Below, piece by piece: positions 1-6,681 of a stretch of DNA of 31,965 nt (position 1 is its first letter; each line of letters starts with the position of its first letter). The position numbers were made by a program, and so were the translations under genes. The stretch spans positions 1-31,965 of the forward strand of contig JAPXRI010000033.1 in assembly GCA_033813635.1 (NCBI GenBank), given 5' to 3'. Source of the stretch: JAPXRI01 sp033813635. Lineage in GTDB: Bacteria > Bacillota > Clostridia > Oscillospirales > QAMX01. The notes under the pieces are model-generated. The model was given only the letters and a program-made list of their open reading frames with translations, did not search any database and was not told the origin of the DNA.

Positions 1-1
1 T

Positions 2-307
2 GAATTCACCAATCGGTTTTCTGCCAGCAAAAAAGACATTCCAACGCGGTTTGAAAAGACAGCGGCCAGGCTGGGCATCCGCCATAAATTAATCCGGCCT
101 TACACACCCCGTCACAACGGCAAGGTGGAACGCAGTCACCGTGAAGATCAAAAGCGCTTTTTCAATACACATCGGTTTTACTCGCTCGCCGATTTTGGTG
201 GGCAGCTAGCTGCCCACCAAAATCGTTCCAACAATCTCCCGATGCGTCCTCTTCACTGGCGCTCTCCCAATGAAGCTATCGCTTCCTTCACTGTCCAATA
301 TGTTTGA
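2..307 (+). CDS. IS transposase, integrase-core C-terminal part (5' truncated)
   Basis: The reading frame is open from base 2 and ends at TGA 305-307, giving about 101 residues, the C-terminal third of an rve/DDE transposase of the IS3/IS481-like kind. The first residues (EFTNRF) fit the segment after the second catalytic Asp. RPYTPRHNGKVERSHREDQ holds the third catalytic residue (Glu of KVER). The tail NNLPMRPLHWRSPNEAI is the usual C-terminal block (PMRPL, SPNE). The frame is intact up to the window edge, so the element may be active. A first in-frame ATG at 125 is not the true start. The segment 190-225 inside the gene is a perfect DNA palindrome. The exact IS family is uncertain. Confidence 0.8.
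   Translation, partial: EFTNRFSASKKDIPTRFEKTAARLGIRHKLIRPYTPRHNGKVERSHREDQKRFFNTHRFYSLADFGGQLAAHQNRSNNLPMRPLHWRSPNEAIASFTVQYV
190..225. repeat. 36-bp perfect palindrome inside the transposase gene
   Basis: The 36 bases 190-225 are identical to their own reverse complement, with centre at CTAG (206-209). The palindrome encodes in-frame residues of the transposase, aligned with a conserved region (ADFGGQLAAHQNR). Beyond 190 and 225 the flanks are not complementary. The right end of the window (31965) falls inside the same palindrome in the second copy. Confidence 0.9.
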
Positions 308-392
308 CAATCCTACATTATTATGAACGCCAAATGTCTGAAATATCTGCCCGTCCGCAATAAATATTCATACGGTTTTCATAGATTGCTGC

Positions 393-421
393 TTGACAGC
401 GGCGCGATAATATGATATAAA
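393..421 (+). promoter_or_regulatory. Sigma-A type promoter for the dehydrogenase/malic enzyme operon
   Basis: TTGACA at 393-398 and TATAAA at 416-421 are separated by 17 bp. The site lies 76 bp inside the IS boundary and leaves a leader of about 120 nt before the ATG at 548. It is host sequence, not part of the IS. Confidence 0.7.
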
Positions 422-547
422 ATATGTTCAAAATGGGTAAATGGCAATCGGTCAGTTGCCAGGGCCGCACACCTGTTTGATTAAATATTATTAAAAGAGG
501 GTCAAGGTTATTTTTCATGTGTTGCCGCATGGAAAGATACAGGTAAA

Positions 548-1495
548 ATGAGGAAAAAGATATGTGTTTTAGGCGCCGGAAATGTGGGCGCGACAATTGC
601 GTACACCCTTTCAGTCAAAGGGTTGTGCTCGGAAATCGTTTTGATTGACATCAACAAACAAAAAAGCATCGGAGAGGCACTTGACATTGTACAGGGCTCG
701 CCTTTCTGCAACCCGGTAAAAATATACTCGGGCGAATATTCCGACGCGGTCAACTCCGACATCGTAATCGTAACGCTCGGAATCGCAAGGAAGCCCGGAC
801 AATCCCGTCTTGACTTGGCGCAGACAAACATAAACATAGTAAAGTCGGTTATTCCCGGCGTGGCGAGATACGCGCCGAACGCGGTATACCTCGTTGTCAG
901 CAATCCGGTGGATATAATTACGTATACACTGATTAAGAGCTGCGGATTGTCGCCAAAGCAGGTGGTCGGCTCGGGCACGATTCTCGACACCGCAAGGCTG
1001 CGCTCGCTGCTGGGCGATCGTCTCCATCTGAATTACAAGAATATCCACGCGTACGTCTTCGGCGAGCACGGGGATTCGTCGATGATTCCCTGGTCGCTGA
1101 CATCCGCGATCGGCCTTGAGATCGACAAGGGATACGAATATATTTCTGATCTTCAAGGTGAGAATAAACGCATAGACCGTGAAGAAATCGAGAAAGAGGT
1201 CAAGAGCGCGGGAGCGAAGGTCATCGCTTACAAGGGAGCGACCTATTACGCGATCGCTCTGTCGGTGGCGCAGCTTGTGGAGTGCATCAACCAGGATCTG
1301 AATACTTGCGTCACCGTCTCCAGCATGATCAACAACCGTTACGGCATCAACGATGTATGCTTAAGTCTTCCGTTCGTTCTCGGCTTGAGCGGCATAAGGC
1401 GCGAGATTACTCCGGCGCTCAGACCCGAAGAAGAGGAAAAGCTCAGGGCAAGCGCTCAGGTCCTCAAGGATCTTATCAAAAACCTCGATATATAG
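548..1495 (+). CDS. LDH/MDH-family NAD-dependent dehydrogenase (LDH-like fold, probable malate dehydrogenase)
   Basis: A 315-residue cytosolic 2-hydroxyacid dehydrogenase, full length for the family. Visible landmarks are the Rossmann motif GAGNVGA (9-15), the NAD-discriminating Asp34 (VLID), the substrate/proton relay Asp147 and Arg150 (GSGTILDTARLR), and catalytic His174 in FGEHGD. Most of the protein reads like bacterial L-lactate dehydrogenase (for example HAYVFGEHGD and GSGTILDTAR). The specificity loop, however, is GIARKPGQSR. Arg81 occupies the position that is Gln102 in lactate dehydrogenases and Arg in malate dehydrogenases, and Arg87 matches the conserved Arg109. Known protein engineering shows that Gln102-to-Arg turns Bacillus LDH into an oxaloacetate/malate enzyme, so malate dehydrogenase activity is my inference. 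The next gene, malic enzyme, fits this. Automatic annotation would probably say L-lactate dehydrogenase. The ribosome site before ATG 548 is weak (AGG at 541-543). Confidence 0.85.
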   Translation: MRKKICVLGAGNVGATIAYTLSVKGLCSEIVLIDINKQKSIGEALDIVQGSPFCNPVKIYSGEYSDAVNSDIVIVTLGIARKPGQSRLDLAQTNINIVKSVIPGVARYAPNAVYLVVSNPVDIITYTLIKSCGLSPKQVVGSGTILDTARLRSLLGDRLHLNYKNIHAYVFGEHGDSSMIPWSLTSAIGLEIDKGYEYISDLQGENKRIDREEIEKEVKSAGAKVIAYKGATYYAIALSVAQLVECINQDLNTCVTVSSMINNRYGINDVCLSLPFVLGLSGIRREITPALRPEEEEKLRASAQVLKDLIKNLDI

Positions 1496-1529
1496 GATAT
1501 ATAGATTAAGAAAGAAAGGCAGAATTCAT

Positions 1530-2711
1530 ATGGATTACGCTTCGGAATCACTGAAAAAGCACTATGAGTGGAGGGGAAAGATCGAGATGGTGTGCCGGGC
1601 ACCCCTTAACACAAGAGAGGATCTTTCTCTTGCCTATACCCCCGGCGTAGCCCAGCCCTGCCTCGAGATACAGAAGGATGTCAATAAAAGCTATGATCTG
1701 ACACGGCGCTCCAATCTCGTCGCGGTTGTCACCGACGGCACGGCGGTGCTGGGTCTCGGGGACATCGGACCGGAGGCCGGCATGCCCGTTATGGAGGGAA
1801 AATGCACGCTGTTCAAGGCGTTCGGCGATGTCGACGCGATACCGCTGTGCATACGCTCCAAGAACGTCGACGACATCGTGAACACCGTAAGGCTTCTCGC
1901 GGGAAGCTTCGGCGGGATAAACCTTGAGGATATTTCCGCGCCCAGATGCTTCGAGATTGAAAAGAGGCTGAAAGAGTGCTGCGATATCCCGATATTCCAC
2001 GACGACCAGCACGGGACCGCCGTCGTCACGCTGGCCGCAATGATTAACGCCCTGAAACTTACGGGTAAGAAAATCAACGAGATAAAAGTTGTTACCAGCG
2101 GCGCCGGCGCGGCCGGAATAGCGATTATCAGGCTGCTGATCTCGATGGGGCTTAAGGATGTCATTCTCTGCGACAGAAAAGGCGCTATCTATGAAGGCAG
2201 GGGCGACCTCAATCCGGAAAAGGAAGAGATGGCCAAAATCACCAACCCGGAGAAGAGAAAGGGCTCCCTTGCGGACGTTCTCGCCGGCGCGGACGTGTTT
2301 ATCGGCGTCTCCGTGCCAAACTGCGTAACCCCGGAGATGGTCAAAAGCATGGCCCCGAACCCGATTCTGTTCCCGATGGCGAACCCGGTTCCGGAGATTA
2401 TGCCGGACCTCGCGAAGGCTGCGGGAGCCGCCGTGGTCGGTACGGGCAGGAGCGATTTCCCGAACCAGATCAACAACGTCCTCGCGTTCCCGGGCATTTT
2501 CAGGGGCGCTCTCGACGTCAGGGCAAGCGACATAAACGACGAAATGAAGATAGCCGCGGCATACGCCATTGCCTCGTTTGTGACGGACGATAAGCTCTCG
2601 CCGGACTATATCATCCCCAGCGCGCTGGATAAGAGCGTTGCGTCCGCCGTCGCGAAGGCGGTCTCCGCCGCCGCGATCAAAACGGGAGTCGCCAGAATAA
2701 AAAATAAATAA
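1530..2711 (+). CDS. NAD-dependent malic enzyme (malate dehydrogenase, decarboxylating)
   Basis: A 393-residue short-form bacterial malic enzyme that oxidatively decarboxylates malate to pyruvate with NAD(P) and Mg/Mn. N-terminal domain: YTPGVAQPCLEI with catalytic Tyr36, TDGTAVLGLGDIG (68-80), catalytic Lys91 (MEGKCTLFK), and metal ligands Glu133-Asp134 (NLEDISAP) and Asp158-Asp159 (FHDDQHGTA). The C-terminal NAD domain has GAGAAG at 191-196, then ANPVPEIMPDLA and the family block GTGRSDFPNQINNVLAFPG. It starts 34 bp after the dehydrogenase stop in the same direction with no terminator between, so the two are almost certainly co-transcribed from 393-421. Together they could connect oxaloacetate, malate and pyruvate. 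Cofactor choice (NAD or NADP) cannot be settled by eye. Confidence 0.95.
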   Translation: MDYASESLKKHYEWRGKIEMVCRAPLNTREDLSLAYTPGVAQPCLEIQKDVNKSYDLTRRSNLVAVVTDGTAVLGLGDIGPEAGMPVMEGKCTLFKAFGDVDAIPLCIRSKNVDDIVNTVRLLAGSFGGINLEDISAPRCFEIEKRLKECCDIPIFHDDQHGTAVVTLAAMINALKLTGKKINEIKVVTSGAGAAGIAIIRLLISMGLKDVILCDRKGAIYEGRGDLNPEKEEMAKITNPEKRKGSLADVLAGADVFIGVSVPNCVTPEMVKSMAPNPILFPMANPVPEIMPDLAKAAGAAVVGTGRSDFPNQINNVLAFPGIFRGALDVRASDINDEMKIAAAYAIASFVTDDKLSPDYIIPSALDKSVASAVAKAVSAAAIKTGVARIKNK

Positions 2712-2733
2712 TATCGATCGTAATAACGTAAAA

Positions 2734-2776
2734 CCGGGTAAGCAAGCGCGAAAAGAGCTTGTTTGCCCGGCTTTTA
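2734..2776 (+). terminator. Rho-independent terminator after malic enzyme
   Basis: A 14-bp stem pairs 2734-2747 with 2757-2770 (two G-U pairs) around a 9-nt loop and is followed by CTTTTATTT. It closes the dehydrogenase/malic enzyme operon. Confidence 0.8.
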
Positions 2777-2917
2777 TTTCAAGCCGCGACGATATCACCG
2801 CGGATACGCGGCGTTTCGCTTAGGCAGCCGTTCACCGCGTTCCCCGCGAAACGGACCCGCTATCACTTATCACAAACCATTTCGCGCATTCGGCGGTTTA
2901 TTCAGACGATTTAGCTC

Positions 2918-2946
2918 TTGCCTTATCCGCGCGAAAATAGTAGAAT
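2918..2946 (+). promoter_or_regulatory. Promoter for xanthine phosphoribosyltransferase
   Basis: TTGCCT (2918-2923) and TAGAAT (2941-2946) with a 17-bp spacer lie 46 bp before the ATG at 2992. I searched 2777-2991 for a purine riboswitch and found none, so this promoter seems unlinked to the aptamer found further downstream. Confidence 0.5.
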
Positions 2947-2991
2947 TGTGTCATATTTATTGAACGCGGCTTTAGGCCGGGCGAAAATAAT

Positions 2992-3588
2992 ATGGTTTGG
3001 AGTGTGGATGCCTTGGAGATATTGGAGCGCCGGATTTGCAAGGACGGTAAGGTACTGCCCGGCGGCGTTCTCAATGTGGACAGCTTTTTAAATCACCAGA
3101 TGGACCCCGCTCTTTTTATGGAAATGGCGAAGGAGTTTTACCGCCTTTACCGGAATGACAGCGTGAATAAAATTATAACGATTGAAACGTCGGGCATCGG
3201 CATTGCCTGCATCACGGGCTTGGTTTTCGGATGCCCCGTTTTATTTGCGCGAAAACACAGAGCCAGCAACATGAGCGGCGAATATTTCACCAAAGAAGTT
3301 AAATCGTTTACCCACGGCGACGTTTCGACCATATATCTGTCCAAGAAGTATCTGACCCCGGAGGACAGGGTTTTGATTGTCGATGATTTTCTGGCGAACG
3401 GCGCGGCGCTCGACGCTCTGATATCCCTAGTGGAGCAGGCGGGCGCGACGGTCGTCGGCGCGGGCATCGCTATAGAAAAAAACTTTCAGCCCGGCGGCGA
3501 GATGATACGCGCCCGGGGCTGCCGGGTGGAATCCCTCGCGCGGATTAAATCGATGGGCGAGGACGGCTCGCTGGAGTTCTGCCGATAA
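2992..3588 (+). CDS. xpt: Xanthine phosphoribosyltransferase
   Basis: A 198-residue cytosolic enzyme that converts xanthine plus PRPP to XMP in purine salvage. It follows the Bacillus Xpt pattern closely: LNVDSFLNHQMDP (27-39), TIETSGIG (63-70), FARKHR (85-90), the PRPP-binding motif VLIVDDFLANGAA (127-139), IEKNFQPGG and RVESLARIKSM near the end. The start is slightly uncertain. ATG 2992 has no clear Shine-Dalgarno, and a GTG at 3004 is an alternative that would remove only four residues. The gene stands 26 bp before a guanine-type riboswitch that controls the following transporter. There is no terminator between xpt and the aptamer, so xpt transcription may run into it. Confidence 0.93.
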   Translation: MVWSVDALEILERRICKDGKVLPGGVLNVDSFLNHQMDPALFMEMAKEFYRLYRNDSVNKIITIETSGIGIACITGLVFGCPVLFARKHRASNMSGEYFTKEVKSFTHGDVSTIYLSKKYLTPEDRVLIVDDFLANGAALDALISLVEQAGATVVGAGIAIEKNFQPGGEMIRARGCRVESLARIKSMGEDGSLEFCR

Positions 3589-3613
3589 AATAAAGATAAA
3601 AAAATACATATAC

Positions 3614-3686
3614 GCGTTGATATATGTCAGATAATACGGATTTGACGTTTCTACCCGGCCGCCGTAAACAGCCGGACTATCAATGC
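3614..3686 (+). promoter_or_regulatory. Purine riboswitch aptamer, guanine/hypoxanthine type
   Basis: The fold matches the purine aptamer. P1 pairs 3614-3621 (GCGTTGAT) with 3679-3686 (ATCAATGC). The P2/L2 region lies around 3627-3646 (ATACGGA loop). The junction J2/3 holds GTTTCTACC (3648-3656). P3/L3 is CGGC...CCGTAAA...GCCG. The J3/1 segment is GACTA (3675-3679). The specificity base, equivalent to C74 of the Bacillus xpt aptamer, is C3677, so guanine/hypoxanthine rather than adenine should be the ligand. The aptamer lies in the leader of the nucleoside transporter operon, with a terminator 42 nt downstream. The likely logic is ligand-induced termination (OFF switch). Confidence 0.88.
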
Positions 3687-3727
3687 TTCGCGGGCAGAGC
3701 CGGGAAGGCTTTGGCATGCGTTGCATT

Positions 3728-3762
3728 GCGGGAACCGAAAACCGGTTCCCGCGTTTATTTTT
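3728..3762 (+). terminator. Riboswitch expression-platform terminator
   Basis: A perfect 10-bp GC-rich stem pairs 3728-3737 (GCGGGAACCG) with 3743-3752 (CGGTTCCCGC) and is followed by GTTTATTTTTTG. It sits between the aptamer and the lipoprotein gene. CAATGC in the P1 3' arm (3681-3686) can also pair with GCATTG at 3723-3728, and CGCGGG at 3689-3694 with CCCGCG at 3748-3753. Alternative folds exist, but I cannot decide the true antiterminator. Confidence 0.82.
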
Positions 3763-3825
3763 GATTGGGAGTCGCAGAGGCGATTTCTCGATAGATGCCA
3801 ACAAACATGTTATGGAGGAGAATTT

Positions 3826-5025
3826 ATGAAGAAACTTACCGCACTCTTGCTCGCAGTCGTCATGATCATGGGCCTTGCGGCTTGCGGGACATCAAAAGAG
3901 AATTCCGACGTAAAGATCGGAATCATTCTTATCGGCGACGAAAACGTCGGCTATGACAGCGCGCATATCGCGGGTATAAAAGCCGCCGCGTCAAAGCTCG
4001 GCATCAAGGACAGCCAGTTAATCTGGAAATACAACATCGAAGAGGACGAGACCTGCTACGATACGGCGACCGACCTGGTCGAGCAGGGCTGCACCTACAT
4101 CTTCTCGGACAGCTACGGACATCAGAGCTATATACAGCAGACCGCCAGCGAGAACCCCGACGTGACGTTTGTCTCGATGACCGGCGATACCGCGGCGACC
4201 TCTGGTCTCTCGAATCTGAAGAACGCCTTCAACGATACTTACCAGTCCCGTTACGTTTCGGGTGTCGTCGCCGGCATGAAGCTCAAGGAGCTCATCGAAG
4301 ATGGCAAGATTACCGACGCCAACAAGAACGCGGACGGAACGATAAAAATCGGCTATGTGGGCGCGTTCCCCTATGCCGAGGTCGTTTCGGGCTATACGGC
4401 CTTCTACCTCGGTGTCAAATCTATAGTAAGCAACGTACAGATGGACGTTTCCTACACCAACTCCTGGTTTGATCCTACCGCCGAGGCCGAAGCTGCGAAC
4501 GCGCTTATGTCCTCCGGCTGCGTCATCATCAGCCAGCACGCCGACTCCACCGGCGCGCCTTCCGCCTGCCAGGCCGCCTATGAGTCCGGCACCACAGTGT
4601 TCTGCGTCGGCTACAACGTCGACATGCTCAGCGTAGCGCCCGACGCCGCGCTGACCAGCGCGCAGAACGACTGGAGCGTTTACTACACCTACGCGTTCGG
4701 CTGCATTCTGAACGGCGAAGAAATCAAGACCGACTGGGCCGAAGGCTACTCGTCCGGCGCCGTTATGATTTCCAAGCTGGGCAACAACTGCGCAGAGGGC
4801 ACCGCGGAAAAGGTCGCGGAAGTGGAAGCCGCGCTCAAGGACGGCACGCTCAATGTTTTTGACTGCTCTGCCTTTACGGTGAAAGGTGAGCACCTCACCT
4901 CTTACACCGGAGCCTACGGCTTGAACGGCGCCGAGGTCATCAAGGACGGCGTGTTTGAGGAGTCCGTTATCCGCAGCGCACCTTACTTCGATCTCCGCAT
5001 CGACGGCATCACCGAACTGAACTAA
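3826..5025 (+). CDS. nupN: BMP-family nucleoside-binding lipoprotein of an ABC transporter
   Basis: A 399-residue extracytoplasmic substrate-binding protein. The signal peptide MKKLTALLLAVVMIMGLAAC has a lipobox LAAC with Cys20 as the lipidated residue. The mature part begins the basic-membrane-protein (Bmp/PnrA, Med) fold at VKIGIILIGDENVGYDSAH, followed by GYVGAFPYAEVVSGYTAFYLG and the purine-nucleoside type NSWFDP segment. ATG 3826 follows GGAGGAG at 3814-3820. An upstream in-frame start at 3721 is excluded because it lies before the terminator and has no signal peptide. The two permeases, the ATPase and the guanine riboswitch upstream together indicate uptake of purine nucleosides (guanosine, inosine), as for Bacillus NupNOPQ. 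Ligand identity is inferred. Confidence 0.9.
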   Translation: MKKLTALLLAVVMIMGLAACGTSKENSDVKIGIILIGDENVGYDSAHIAGIKAAASKLGIKDSQLIWKYNIEEDETCYDTATDLVEQGCTYIFSDSYGHQSYIQQTASENPDVTFVSMTGDTAATSGLSNLKNAFNDTYQSRYVSGVVAGMKLKELIEDGKITDANKNADGTIKIGYVGAFPYAEVVSGYTAFYLGVKSIVSNVQMDVSYTNSWFDPTAEAEAANALMSSGCVIISQHADSTGAPSACQAAYESGTTVFCVGYNVDMLSVAPDAALTSAQNDWSVYYTYAFGCILNGEEIKTDWAEGYSSGAVMISKLGNNCAEGTAEKVAEVEAALKDGTLNVFDCSAFTVKGEHLTSYTGAYGLNGAEVIKDGVFEESVIRSAPYFDLRIDGITELN

Positions 5026-5043
5026 TCCGCAAAAAATAAACAC

Positions 5044-5073
5044 GGAAAAGCCGCCCTTACGAGCGGCTTTTCC
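5044..5073 (+). terminator. Hairpin between binding protein and ATPase genes
   Basis: A perfect 11-bp stem (5044-5054 with 5063-5073) is followed only by TGATTTGTTA, so the U-tract is weak. It may act as a leaky terminator or mRNA stabiliser that makes the binding lipoprotein more abundant than the downstream transporter subunits. Confidence 0.6.
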
Positions 5074-5142
5074 TGATTTGTTACCGGTGAAAGCCCGTTT
5101 TGCTAAACCTTTTTTGTCTTATTCTTTAAGGGAGGAATCCTT

Positions 5143-6681
5143 GTGGACTACACTGAAGCCGCGGTCCAAATGAGAGATATCACCAAAACCTTCGGTTCGG
5201 TGGTGGCTAACGACAGGGTCTGGCTGGATATCAGGCGCGGCGAGATACTCGCGCTCCTCGGCGAAAACGGCAGCGGAAAAACGACGCTGATGAATATACT
5301 CTCGGGCATTTATTTTCCGGACGCGGGGCACATTTTCGTTGACGGACGGGAAGTTGCGATACGCAGCCCGAAAGACGCATACGCCCTCGGGATCGGCATG
5401 ATTCACCAGCACTTCAAGCTTGTGGATGTGTTTACCGCCGCGGAAAACATCATCCTCGGCCTTTCCGGCAAAGGGCGCTTTGACATGAGAGCCGTCGGCG
5501 AGAAAGTAAAGAAAATATCCTCGCAATACGGGTTTGAAATCGACCCCTGGCAAAAGGTCTACGACATGTCCGTTTCTCAGAAGCAGACGGTGGAGATCAT
5601 CAAGGTCTTATACCGCGGCGCGGATATTCTCATTCTTGACGAGCCCACCGCCGTTCTTACGCCTCAGGAGACGGACAAGCTCTTCGCCGTTCTCAGAAAT
5701 ATGCGAAACGACGGCAAGGCGGTCGTCATCATCACCCATAAGCTCCACGAGGTGGAGGAGATATCCGATCGGGTGGCCATTCTGCGCCGCGGCCAGTTCG
5801 TGGGCGATATGCCCACCGCGGCGACAAATCCCGGAGAAATGACCAATATGATGGTCGGACACCCGGTTTCCCTTAATATCGAGCGGGACGAGCCTGTAAA
5901 CACAAGTCCGCGCCTGGCGGTGGAGAACCTTACGGTGCGGGATATCGACGGGATATTAAAACTGGACGGCGTTTCGTTTACGGCGTACAGCGGCGAGGTC
6001 CTCGGAATCGCCGGGATATCCGGCTGCGGACAGAAGGAGCTTCTCGAATCGATAGCCGGGCTGCAGAAGGTGGAGACGGGCAGCATCACCTATATCGAGC
6101 CCGGGAGCGGCAAACCCGAGCAGCTAATCGGCAAAGACCCGCGTCTCATCTCCGCTATGGGCGTCGCACTCTCTTTCGTGCCGGAGGACAGACTCGGCAT
6201 GGGGCTGGTGGGCAGCATGGACCTGACGGACAACATGATGCTCAGAAGCTTTAGGAACGGGAAATCATTCTTAACCGACAGGAAATCGCCCCGCGGCCTC
6301 GCCGAAAAGGTGGTAAATGAACTGGAGGTCATTACGCCGGGTCTTTCGACCCCTGTAAGAAAGCTTTCGGGCGGCAACGTCCAGAAGGTTCTGGTTGGGC
6401 GCGAGATATCCTCACAGCCCACCGTTCTGATGACCGCCTACGCCGTCAGGGGGCTGGATATCAACTCGTCGTACACGATATATAACCTTGTCAACGAACA
6501 GAAGAAAAAGGGCGTCGCGGTTATATACGTCGGGGAGGACCTCGACGTCTTGCTGGAGCTCTGCGACCGCATATTGGTGCTGTGCGGCGGCCGCGTCAGC
6601 GGCATCGTCGACGCGAGAAAAACCGACAAACGCGAAATCGGACTGATGATGACCGGTATTAAGGGGGAAGCTAAAAAATGA
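5143..6681 (+). CDS. nupO: ABC transporter ATP-binding protein, two ATPase domains (purine nucleoside uptake)
   Basis: A 512-residue cytoplasmic ATPase with two fused ABC domains, as in NupO/YufO. Domain 1 has Walker A GENGSGKT (40-47), Q-loop Gln89, signature-like MSVSQKQ (142-148), Walker B LILDEP with Glu167, and switch His199. Domain 2 has a degenerate Walker A GISGCGQK (291-298), a good signature LSGGN (408-412) and a Walker B region altered to MTAYAVRGLD (430-439) without the usual acidic pair. Only one composite ATP site (Walker A of domain 1 with signature of domain 2) therefore looks canonical. The start is GTG 5143, chosen because GGAGG lies at 5131-5135 with ideal spacing. Its last four bases overlap the next gene's ATG, which implies translational coupling. 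Confidence 0.9.
   Translation: MDYTEAAVQMRDITKTFGSVVANDRVWLDIRRGEILALLGENGSGKTTLMNILSGIYFPDAGHIFVDGREVAIRSPKDAYALGIGMIHQHFKLVDVFTAAENIILGLSGKGRFDMRAVGEKVKKISSQYGFEIDPWQKVYDMSVSQKQTVEIIKVLYRGADILILDEPTAVLTPQETDKLFAVLRNMRNDGKAVVIITHKLHEVEEISDRVAILRRGQFVGDMPTAATNPGEMTNMMVGHPVSLNIERDEPVNTSPRLAVENLTVRDIDGILKLDGVSFTAYSGEVLGIAGISGCGQKELLESIAGLQKVETGSITYIEPGSGKPEQLIGKDPRLISAMGVALSFVPEDRLGMGLVGSMDLTDNMMLRSFRNGKSFLTDRKSPRGLAEKVVNELEVITPGLSTPVRKLSGGNVQKVLVGREISSQPTVLMTAYAVRGLDINSSYTIYNLVNEQKKKGVAVIYVGEDLDVLLELCDRILVLCGGRVSGIVDARKTDKREIGLMMTGIKGEAKK

Larger units (their letters stand above)
1..317 (+). mobile_element. Insertion sequence, 3' part (truncated by window edge)
   Basis: This is the right-hand part of an insertion sequence whose remainder lies outside the window. 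The boundary at 317 is set by comparison with the second copy at the other end: 215-317 equals the reverse complement of 31863-31965 base for base, and the sequences diverge beyond. The terminus reads TGTAGGATTGTCAAACA when read inward from the IS end. The element carries a transposase with an integrase-type (rve) core. The other end and any target-site duplication cannot be seen. Confidence 0.85.

Noticed and set aside
180..240. Fold-back assembly artefact as the cause of the palindrome
   Set aside because: Complementarity stops exactly at 190 and 225, and the translated protein on both sides still fits the transposase family. A fold-back artefact would continue outward. It is not completely excluded without reads.
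1548..2798. 416-codon open frame on the minus strand
   Set aside because: It lies antisense over the malic enzyme gene, has no family resemblance and an Arg/Gly/His-rich composition typical of a shadow frame.
2763..2963. 66-codon plus-strand frame between malic enzyme and xpt
   Set aside because: It begins inside the terminator stem, overlaps the xpt promoter and shows no family resemblance.
2777..2991. Possible purine riboswitch in front of xpt
   Set aside because: None of the core elements (GTTTCTACC, CCGTAAA, GACTA) occurs there. The aptamer is after xpt, at 3614-3686.
4018..5043. 341-codon minus-strand frame
   Set aside because: It is antisense to the nucleoside-binding lipoprotein, in which every motif is intact. 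Its composition is a low-complexity mix of Val, Gly and Ala from the opposite strand.
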